DNA from: Nageia nagi
Taxonomy: Eukaryota; Pinophyta
Length of the DNA: 64,000 nucleotides
Assembly (NCBI GenBank): GCA_050084985.1
Contig: JBITNC010000002.1
Coordinates: 36,642,001 to 36,706,000, forward strand
Direction of reading: 5' to 3'
A model generated the notes under the pieces. That model was given only the letters and a program-made list of their open reading frames with translations, did not search any database and had not been told where the DNA came from. This document shows, one piece after another, positions 50,901 to 62,900 of this stretch. Position 1 is the stretch's first letter, and every line of letters begins with the position of its first letter. The translations under genes were made by a program, and so were the position numbers.

Positions 50901-53900
50901 CCAACCATTGTCAAACAAATCTTAACGTATATTTCTAGATAAGAAAAAAGAAAGTAATAATCTTTTTGTCATTTTAGTTAGTGTTGATATTTGTATAAAT
51001 TTTAGCTACCTTGAAGCTAATTACATGGTCTTAATTTGAGATATGAGAATTCACATATTAAATGCCCCCATGAAAAGGATAAACTTTCAACGTTTCTCCA
51101 GTGTATATAGAGGAAGAATTGACACTCAATTAAACACTAAATAATGTAAACCCCAGCAGACTTGATAAAGACAATTAACATAATATACCAACTCGGATGC
51201 AAACGATGTAGAGTAGAATAAGAATCCAGAAACACCTACCTTCTCTGGTTGTTCTTTTAACCAGGACACTGTGGCATTTATGTCTTCAACAACCCATTTT
51301 CGCACCTCTGAGGTATTAAAGTGCAGTTTCTCACTGCTCTTTGCATCCATATTTTTTGTGTTCTGAACAAGACAGAAATTCAAATATCATAAAACATTAA
51401 TTCAGTTGATATATGATGTATGAAACTCAAATAAACTAGGACAAAATGATGACAAGCATCATTAGGTTATTCAAAATAGCAGTTTGATAAGGATTATTTT
51501 AAATACAGTATCTAAATAAAGTAAATTTAACTTCACGTATAAAAGCTCCATCCATTGTAGATGCAACTAAAGAAGTTAATGGATATGAAAGAGCTATTGG
51601 ACATGTAATTATATCTTTCATATAATGGCTTTAATATGGTCACAATCCACATTGGACATGTAGCGTACCCTGCATCATATGTGTATAAATACAAGAATAA
51701 CAAAGCCTATATTTAGGGCGATATGGAAAAAGCAGATTATAAAGAAAGAATTTTGCTTTTTTGACAACACAATTTATCTTAGCTGAAATATCTAAAATAC
51801 ACAAATCTTAAAAGCACCATGATATATCAAACTCAAGTCATTTATCTTGAATTTCTCATGTATCACTCAAAGATACTAGATAGACATATACCTAATACTT
51901 GAAGCCTCAGCATTTTTGAGATATGTAAATCTAGGATAGGAAGACTACCAATATTGATCACACTAGCGGATCTAACATTTTCACTCCAAATCAGCCAACA
52001 AATAATAACATATGTCATGTACTGATACTACTCTAATTATACGCTTGTAGAACACTAGGCAATCGATTTATAGACCCTACTCTGCGTTGATTTTTGTATG
52101 TGACTTTTGCCTGTCAGCTAAAATATTGACAGACCCCATTCTTGTACTAAGTTTTTCTTCAAAAGAGAAAAAAAAAAAACTAACTTCTACTCTATGGGAT
52201 CATATTGCATAACTAGAGAAAGAAGAAAATATAGTAATTATTTTGATATCAAAAGGAGTACATCTGCATTAAACACAATGCTCACTTGATTAACATCCTA
52301 AAAACAGTAATGAAAATTCATCTCTAATATAAGCAACATTTAACAAACTACTAGCATATAATTCTATGATTTGTATAAAAGAGTATGACCATTTCACTAT
52401 TTAAGATAAGCAAAAGGCCAATCAGAACATGGGATTGGCTTGAAGAAACTTGAAACTTGGGAACTTCCAACAAAAAAAACATAGCATTTTATGTAGAAAA
52501 ACACTAAGAAATCTAGGATATACTGAAAAGGTACCAGCAAATCCTCGATTATAAGTAGCTTTGACATTGAAGAACAAATAATAGGTGATAATCATTGTGA
52601 TAAAAAATGTAACATATATCATTATCCTATATTATTGATCCAATCATAAAAATAAGTTATCTTGCCAATATCATGTCCTAAATTTCTGGTCCAACAGTTC
52701 AACAAACATGGAGAGGTACTCACATTGTTTCTAACACTGACAGTTCTTCCACCCAAATGCATTTTTTTTTTCGGCTGCTCCAATTCTCTTTCTGCTTGTT
52801 CCAATTCTCTTTGTGTTTGCTCCAATTCTTTTCCTCTTTGATTTGATTGTTTTCCTGGTATTAGATCATGAATAACAAATAAAAGTAAACTGTAAAATTT
52901 GCAAAAATTGATTGGAGGAACAGAATTTGGACTGCAAGTATAACTAACAGGAACATTTTTTGAGATAAATGAAACATTAGGAAAGAATACTCCATCCGCA
53001 AATCAATTACACTATTCAAACTCAATTTCTTTTAATAGTACAAACAGATGTTTTAAGAACCATACATGTATCTTTCTCAATAAAAAAATGTGTTTATGAG
53101 ATGGTATTATTACCACTCACAGGACTGATATTTGAGGTTTGCAACTTCCTCCATGGCTTCCCCGCATGCATAAGATAATGATCAATATCCACAAGCTTCT
53201 TTTGCTTATAACATTCAGTGATCCAGTCCTAAAATACATAGACATTAAAAAATAAAATAAAGATTCATTTTCAATGTTCTGTTTCAGGCTTTCAGCTGTT
53301 AGTGTAGCCCAATTTAAACATGTAGAAATAACTTAAACAGGCATTGCCATGTAGCACTCACAATGCCTTGAAGTACAAGTTCATCTACTGAAATTTCATT
53401 TACCAATTATATCCTAACAATTTATTTTGATTGCAGCCAGCTAGAACCTAAAGATTGAGGAAAGTCATCCACGTCATGATTAACTTCACGTAAGGTACTA
53501 AAAGGAAAAGATAGTCTCAATCAACTGAAAATAGAGTAGCAGAAAACTTCTCTAGAATAAACAGACTTAACAAGAATTTAAGGCTTCAGCTTCATGCAAC
53601 ACAAAGGAAAATGCACTGCCAATATATAAAGGAAAAACATAGAGATATCACCAAAATCCAAATTAAGAAGCTAGAAGAGAAATTTTAGAAAGACAAGAAG
53701 CTGACCATGTAGAGAAAAAGGAAAAATGTAATGACCCACTTATATAAAATAGAGATTATTCTATACAAAAATCAGATTTACACCACTAAATACCTTAAAT
53801 CTCAGATCTGAATATAAATATCAGTTTAGGGCATCATAAACATCTCAGAAAAATTATCTATTGGCATCAAAATTCATGAAAATCAATCACCAATGAGATC

Positions 53901-56900
53901 CAAGCAACAAATGAAGGAAATATGGCCTCTAGGGCATCAACGTTGCATTATAAATGGTGAATACAAGTAACAAATATAATCAGTAAGAACCAGACCACTT
54001 CACAAGTCTGACGCCCCTCTCACAAGGGCAGATTCAAACAAGAAACTCCACCAAACTGATAATCAAGGCAGGGCAGACCTCAATCCAATGCAAATATGTC
54101 ACCAACAAGCATTATACAAGTCTGATCTGGGCTGATCCCAGACAATACAATCAGATCTAGACAGATCTGGGCAGATCAAGTTTCCAAACTGCTGAATATC
54201 CTTCCTGGAATGCAACATCTCATGCTGGTAGTGTGAAACTGATGAAAATGGCCTGAAAAATATACAATATTGATCTTGAGACTGCAACGTCCCACTCAAG
54301 AACAGAAAATGGTAAATGATAACTCAAAACAAGTCAAAGAACCCTCCAATTTGATTAGAATAATCTCCAAATTGTCCAGAAGTGATAGGGTATGCCTCAA
54401 CAATAAAAAAAAACCCTCTCCTCAGGCAGATCTGTGATGAAAAGCAATCAAAAACTTCAGGGTTTTTGTTCCAAAGCTCCTCAAACAATGAGGATTTTCA
54501 TCCCCAAGGTCTATCCTCAAGTAGATTTTCATCCACTAAAGAGGTTTTTGGAGAAACTCCAAGAAATAACTAAAACTCAATATTCAGGAATGCCCAAATA
54601 AGTTCCTCTTCTCTCCTTTTATACACATCCTTCCAATTTATCGTTGAGGTGGCATTTTATTTTATTAAATAATACTTTAGGAAATAATAATGACATGATA
54701 TTATATTACCCTAATGGAACATACACTCTTATTCTCCATTTTATTATTTATTTTTATTTTTTATTGCTTTTAACCAATTAAGACTACACTTAACCCAAAA
54801 ATCACCAAATTCACACCACACACCACTCCACACTATGTACAGATAAATATATGAAAAATGGGGACATTACAAATAAGCTTGAGAAGGAATATAGATGAAG
54901 CAATACAAAGTCATTTAATCTCAGTGATACCATGGAATCAGCATCTATAAAGGAAATACAGTTAAAACACCTGTCCACCGCCATCAACCCTTGCAGATTA
55001 GTTAAGAATTGTGAGGAAACCAACAATGTGATATATGATAGACAAGAATTAAACTATTCGCTGAAATGCTGGAAGGAAACACAACCACATGGTTTCATGG
55101 ACAAAATACACACAAGCAAACCAATTGATAGTAATATACAAAAGTTTTATTGTTGTCCATGAGCGACCAAAGAAGGCAAATGGGATGCCCCAAAAACAAT
55201 CTGTTATAATGTTTTATCACAATCATAGAAAGGGGTGACTTCAAAAACAAAAGTACACCAAATCAAACTAGAGTAAACTAAGATGAAGTGAAAAGTAAAG
55301 ATATTTTATAACACAAGATCTGAGCGGGTGGGGAGTGAGTCCAAGGCGTAAGGTTCAGCCCCCAAAAACTCCCTCACCATCCATGAAGCCAAGAAACAAA
55401 TAAAGTCTTTCTGCACCTCTTGGACAAGTGAGGAGTGGTTGAATATCCGATTTCAAAGAGTAATAGGCTAATAGCCCATCTTGCTGCATATGAACAGAGA
55501 GGGGCACAGAAGCACTAGTAGCCACTCTCATCAATTGATAAGGTCACATAGATCCGTTATTATTGTTCTTAAAAATTGTGGTCTGTGATGAGCATTTTTC
55601 AGTTCTGATTGCAGGTATCTGGTGAAATAATGAATTAATCAAGTGGTTGTTGATCTCTCCTATAGCGCACAACATCTAAGAGTGATAGCTCCCAAAAGGA
55701 ATAGAGCCAAGCATTTCTCATCAATACAGCAGATGTGGTGAGGATCTGTCCGAATATCTATCCAAGTAATAATATCCAGTGAATATCATAACAGATAGGA
55801 TATCAGAAGATGAGCGTTCTTTGGATTACACCTCCTTAAGAGAGCGAAAGCAACTTACACTATCCTCTCTAGGAATGCGGTTGTTTGTCTCCACCAGAAC
55901 TGATAAGATCAAATTCTGAGCCAACCGAGGAGAATCCTAAGGTTGTGGGTCTACTGTTGCTAGAGATAATCTAGAGAGGTCAAAGTGCAAACATCCAAAT
56001 GACTGGAATATGTTGTCAATACATGTCATCTTCAACTATTTGGTTAACCACCTTAGTACTAGCAAGAAGGCATAGAGAAGCGTTCAAAAGAGTAGTTGTA
56101 TGGAGGCAGTTGATCTATGAAGAATGATAGAAGAAGTGATCTAGTCTCCAAGTGCTAACCCCACTGTTGTTTACAAATGCTTCAGGAGGCAATCAATTCT
56201 GAACAGCAAAAAGCTAAGCACAAGTATCTCTGCTGGGAAGATCCATGATTATCCATGGATCTAAGCTGATGGAGAGTAAAAATGACAATGAAGATGCTCT
56301 CAAGAAAATAGGATGGGCACCAAACTCAGCCTGGATATTACATTTCCGAACTGTTCTCTTACATATGATCATCTATTGCAACAAAATAATATGGATGCCC
56401 TCAATACAATCTTAAGCAGCACACACTGTAAACTTGGTCTCTAAATTTGGTGTCTGTCAGACCCATAAAGGACTGTGGGTTTGATAATGCAGTAGAAGAG
56501 GTGCATCTTTGTAGGTATATCCTAAAAATGTACCTGAAAATATTGGTGTTCCAGAATCAAGAGAGGAATATCCCTTGCGCATTAGAATCAAGAAAGGCAT
56601 ATCCCTTCAATGCACAACTATGAAGTTGGTTTGAGATTAAAGTAAGGGCCATTAAACCAAACTGCCAAGTAGGTGTAAGCCATGGTTGACTTTCTCTTAT
56701 AGAAGAATTGAGACCTCAAAAGGGCACTTTTTGAGACATTTCAGAATATCATCTTACTTTCTAAGAATGACTGTCAATTAAATTAAACAGTAGATGGCAT
56801 CAAGCACATCCAAAAGTCTTTGCAAACCCTTATGAGTTGTGCAAAGGGATACTTGATTCTGAGCAGTGCAAAAGATAATACCAGGGAGCAATACATGGAG

Positions 56901-59900
56901 ATTACCCGCTGAAATCCCTGAAATGATTCAGAGCATTCGATCACCCGTTTTGGAGCCAAAAATCCAAGAATTAAGCGATATCACAGAATACATGATTTGT
57001 AGGTCATGAAAGGGCCTATGGAAATGGGGTTATTTTTCAAAGTCTACCAAAGTGGAAATTTGAAGATGCCAAGCTGTGAAGGACAAAAAATCAAGCACAT
57101 TCAGACTTGGAACTTTTCAGAAACAGTCGAAATTGCAAAATCTACATGGGGGATTTTTAGAGCTTTGATGATATCAAAGCGCTACAAAATTTGCACCCAA
57201 GGGAGATTTCATCAAGTTCGAAGTTTGCCAGAGCTGGATTCAGAGGAAACGAATCAATGAGGGACCCCGTTTCATGCAAGTTTAGGCTTGGAAGTTTTAG
57301 AATTCGACCAAGTTTTCTTCCCTTCCCACCTAGGCACAGTTTTTTGAGGGCTTGACATCATCAAAGGCTAAAAAAAGCATGCATTTTGGGTCAAAATTTG
57401 ACCAAATTTTCGAATGCACCAAGGGTTAAGGATCAAATTCTAAGCATGTTTGGTCTTGGAAGTGTGCAATTTGGATCAAAATTGCTCCAGGGAGAGATAG
57501 TCACACATTTTTGGGCTTTGATGGCTTCAAACATGAAAAAATGATGCCTAAGGTGAAATGACATGGAATTGGTCAAATTTTGGGAACATTTTTGAAGACT
57601 CCAAGTCATAAAGGACCCAAAATTGGACACATTGGCACTTGAAATTTTTCAAAAAGAGTCAAAATTGCAACATCTATAGGGAGGCGCACATTTTCAAGGT
57701 TTGTCATCATCAAAGGTTGAAAAATGGCCCTAGAGCAAATTTGGGCATTTTTTTACCTTTTCAAAATCGAAATTTGAAGAAATGGCAAGGTGAAGGACCA
57801 AAATCTAAGCAAGTTTAACCTTGGAGGATCTCAAATTGCACCAAAATCACTCCTCTCAAACCTAGGTGCATATTCCCAAGCTTTGACATCATCAAAAGAA
57901 AAAAATGGTGCCTAGCATGAGAATAGGTGTTTTTTGACAAAAAAATTGAAAAATAATTTAAGACTTGATGAGGTGAAGGATAAAGAATTACACAAGTTTG
58001 CCTTTGAAACTTTCCAAAATGGGCAAAAATTGTTCATTCATACCCTAGATGCATATTTTCAAGGTTTTTCTTTATCAAAAAGATAAAACATGCGCTTAGT
58101 CTCCATGCACATGAAAATTTCTCAAATTTTTACTTGGGCAACTCAAAAATTGGGCACATAGGTATCGTAGAGGGTACCAAATTAGACAAATTTAGACTTG
58201 GAAGCTTTGGAATTGCACTAAAATTGAGGCATCCCTACCTAGGTGTTGATTTGGAAACTTTGAAGGCATCAAAGGAAGAAAACTAGCACCTACCTCAAAG
58301 GCACACCAACATGATAAATTTTGATCTTGTGAAAATTGAATTTTGACCACATGGGCTCATGAAGGAAGGAATTCTAAGCAACTTTAGGCTTTGAAATTGT
58401 TGATTTTGACCCAAAATGAGCACTCTTAAGGCTAGGTGCTGATTTTTCAAGTTTGATATCATCAAACCCCAAAATCTTGCACCTAAGGATGAATTGGGTC
58501 AAATTTTGAAGTTGCCAAATCAGATTTTTGAGTATGCACAAGGGTGAAGGGTCCAAATCCAAATAACATTAAGCTTGGAAGATTGAAATTTGACAAAATT
58601 TTGCTCTCCCCAAGCTAGGTGTTAATTTTCAAGCTTTGATGGCATCAAGGCCAAAAACATGTGCCTAGCATGAGAATGGTTATTTTTGAACAAAATTTTG
58701 AGAAAACTTTTTAAGACATGGTCATGTGTGGGATGAATACCCAAATGCGTTCCCTATGAAATTTTAAAAAAAGTGAAAAAATGAAGATTTTGTGACTAGG
58801 CGGCCATTTTGGAGAAAATTTGTTTGGAAAAGCTCAAACCACTTCCACTCACCAGTGTGAATGGGGATATTTCACCAAAAATCTAAAAATCAATATCAAA
58901 AACTTGGGTATTTTCAAGCACCTTTAAACAAGCATCTTGAACCTTGGAAGAATTGTCAAAGAAGCTAACGTCCGCATTTGCAAGTGAGGTCATTGCCATT
59001 CTTCTCCAAAATACAAGCAAACGAACTCCAAAATTGCCAAAAGAACTCCCATATTTGTGCAAACGATCCGAATTCTAGTGTATATAGCCTAAATCATTGA
59101 TAGGATGAATATGTTGCTCTTACAACTCAAATAATTTTATTTAGTTTTGAACTCAAAAAAATATATTTTTTAGTTTTTTTTGGAAAATCCAAAAAAAAAT
59201 CTATAAATAGACCATAGGAGGTCTCATTTTGGACAAAATGTTTTTAGAGCAAAATTTGTGGAAAAATAGCAAATTGATGTATCCTTGTAATTTTTTGCAC
59301 AAAATAATACAAAGTGGTGAACTACTTGAAACAAAGTGATTTTTCATTTGTGGGATTGTGGATACGACCTTTCTGAGCTTTCTAGAGTGATTTAAGTTCC
59401 TTTGTGCCTTTTCTTTGAAAATTTTCGAATTTTCGGAGAACTTTTTGAAAAAATTTATAAGTTTCTGAATCATTCTAAAAATCATTGTCAATACATAATT
59501 TGCACGTTTAAGTGAACATATTCCGAGATTTTCTTTCATTCTATGCTATCTAGTTAAATTTTCATTCAAAACAAAGTTTGTGTGCGCTTGTTGTGTCGCA
59601 TCTTTCTTTTGATTGATTATCGGTCATACTTAGGTGTCCCTTGCTCCTCTTGAGAATAAATTGGACTTCGGTCATTTTATTTTCAAGTTAGAAGACTTTG
59701 AATGAGACTTCTTGACTGATTCGGAAGTAAGAAATCTTAACACTGCTTCACTGTGACCTTTTCTTTGTCATCTCACCAAATATTGAATCATTCTCGTCCT
59801 TTACTTTTTTATTTTTCATTTTCTTCAAAATCCAAAACAGCTTTCAAACATTGCTTGTAAACACCTCAATCCCTATAAAAAACATGAGTTAATAGTTTTT

Positions 59901-62900
59901 ACCTCTATTACACCACTCAGATGATTCCCAAAGCAAGGCTTACACAATTCAAATGCGCCTTAGCAATGCAAACTTTCTCAATCCTTACAAGAGGAGATAA
60001 GTTACGCTATCTCACCTAATGATGGGTTGCTTTCCCATTTAGTCACCTTGCGGTGATTCTTTGTTAGAAGAAAGATTTCCTTCCCAACAAAAAATACCTA
60101 ACAAAATTAGAAAAATTAACAACTTACAAGCACCAAAACATGGGCCTTAAGTCAGCATATATTGAAATCCATATCATATTGCCCAAGGGCAAACAAGCAT
60201 GACAATGCAACAGGTAAGGCAATATCATGCACAAAATTGCAGCATGGAAAAAAAAATTAGGTAGAGAAGCTACCACAACCTTTGTCAACATACGAATGAG
60301 ACCACTGCCATGTTTATCCCATGAGAATCAACGTTAGATCAAAACAGAGTGATTGCAACGGACTTTCTAGCATCCCAATTTACAGGCAGCAATTGAGAAT
60401 CAGCATGGAAATGTAGCCAGCTTACAAGCAAAACTAAACTAACAAAATATGCTTGATGAAAACAAGTGATGACACAAGAACAGATAAGATAAAAAAAAAA
60501 CGAATTGGCATGATAATAAATTAGAAAGGATCAGTTGCACAAGAAATGATAGTCGTAAAATATATTAGTAGAATAAAAAAGAACGATTCAAATTTGAAAT
60601 TTTTTCAGGCAAGACATTAGAAAATCATAACACACTTGAGAATATGATAATACAGTTAGCCAACTTAGGCTGTACCCAAGACCCACAAATTTTAAACATA
60701 AGAAACATTAAGGATATATCATGCAAGTAACACATTGGCATCCAGGCTATGGGAAAACAATGTTATGAATTTGTTGTAACAATAATCCAAGATGCCAAGT
60801 TCAAAATGAATATCTTATTGGAGGTCAGCATAAAGCCTGAACAACGTTCTTTTTATGGATAAGATGCCTTGCAATAACAAGAAGATGGGTGTCACACAAG
60901 CACATACATGTCTAGCTGATACCATCTTCCAAGGATTGAATGAAATCCCACATCAGAGTTCTTAGCCAACAGACATCTGAACAGAACATCCCAAAAGGAG
61001 TAAATGACAGAAGCATGCCACCATATCCATGTTAAGGCATGGCACAAGACATAGTTACACAGTATCGAAAGTTCAGTCTAAACAAACAGGGAAACGTTCA
61101 AAGGTTTCAAGATTTTGAAAAAGTGCAGTTGCAATTTGTTATATATATGTATAATAATAGAAAATATAAATAAATATCAATGTCAAAAGATTCTTTTTAT
61201 TCTTTATTTAAGTCAATCTGATTCAGAATAATTATAAATAGTTTTTTTTTAATTTATTTATTTAAAGCTGATCATAATCATTATCTGAATCTTAAATCAT
61301 AACAAAACAGAGAGTATGATATTATAATTTGTTTTAAATCTACGATATAATAAAAGTTTTATGAGGGAACAGGACAGTGCTGAGGTATTTTACAATAAAA
61401 AGCGGCCACATTAGAAAGACAACTATTTATATTTAATACAGATTTTCAATATTGACGTGCTTTCCATTTTTCCTTTCTTTCACCAAGTTATAGATACGAT
61501 TATAAATTTATACCTCTACAAAATATAAACTAAAAAAGAAAAAATCAGAAAGCATGTTCACTCAGAATCAAAAGTTCAGTTCAAACTGAAACCTAACCAG
61601 TTTCATCCAATCTTAATAATTATGGTACAACATATGCTTGAGAAAAATATAGCAACCCAAAACACGATAGCATAAATAGAAAAACTAGATGTAAGAATAA
61701 TCATTGTTCAGTTGATGAATTGGTACAAGTATCATCGTCTCCAATCACCCAAAATACAAGATTTGATGATGCTCATGGGATAGTAACCCTAGAAAGGCAA
61801 TATTTGAAGGCCTGGACCACATTATCTTGAAAATCACCTATCATCAAACGACTGTCAACCTGTAGAACATGACAGGAATCTGATGATGTGTGTCTGTCAA
61901 GATTATATGGCTCATGAACAAGGAGGGGAAGACTAAAGTTGGCCCATGACACCAGAGAGCAACCAATCTCAGCAGCCCCGTGCAAGAGTGAGAAGTCAGA
62001 AACCTTTATAACAGCTCATTATGGATGACATGGTCTCACTAGCCAGTCCTCACTAGCAAAAATGTCAAATTTGAGAAAATCAAGAAAACATATTTTCAAT
62101 CCATAGAAGTGAATGTTGTAGTTGTAAAAAATGCATAACGTGTTTTACATAGAGAGATATGGCTATTAAAGCGTACAAAATATTCACTGAAGCCGAATAA
62201 TGTTGCAGACTATGAAGAAATATGGCAGGATACACATGATGAAATGTTGGCTACCGATGAAAAAGAAATTGTTGATCTACAGGCAGTTTTTGGAACTGTT
62301 TTCACAATACATTTAAATGTTTGCAAAGAGATATGTTCTGCTTGTGAAGTATGGTGTCTTAATAATAAGAAACCTATGTAGTTTAGAAGGAACAATCTTA
62401 ATGTGCCATAGTTTATAGTCAAGTTCACATCAGGGAGTCTTGTTTAGTCCTAACTTTGCTTATCAATAGGCATTTATAATTATCAATAACAAAACATAGA
62501 AGTTATGCAGGCAGAGAAAAACAACCTTGGAAACAATGGTTCCACCATCGTCCTTAACTTGCTTATACTTGGGAGTATTTGGGAAGGCACAAATGAGAAG
62601 AGTACAATGAGCATTCCAATCAGGTTCATATTCTGCACCCATCTCTAGTGCTTGTGATCGTAAGTTCCCTCGTTCAGGATTCACCAAACCAGATATGGCA
62701 AAGACCACTCCATCCTGTCATGATGATTGCATTTATTCCAAACCTTCAGAACTAGTCAAGACAAAAAGGAAGGAAAGCCATATAAATGTGCAAAAGTGAA
62801 CCAAATGACATGGTGGAACAGTGAGGATGCAAAATTTAGAATATGCTCGTCACTAATCAAAAGACTCAAGCTTTCTCAATGCTACCTTACCAAAAGAGTT

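Noticed and set aside
61773-61985. Possible XRCC1 exon between exons 2 and 3
   Set aside because: Exon 2 joins exon 3 (53228) directly in phase within the conserved BRCT (VSK/DWITECY), so no extra exon is needed.
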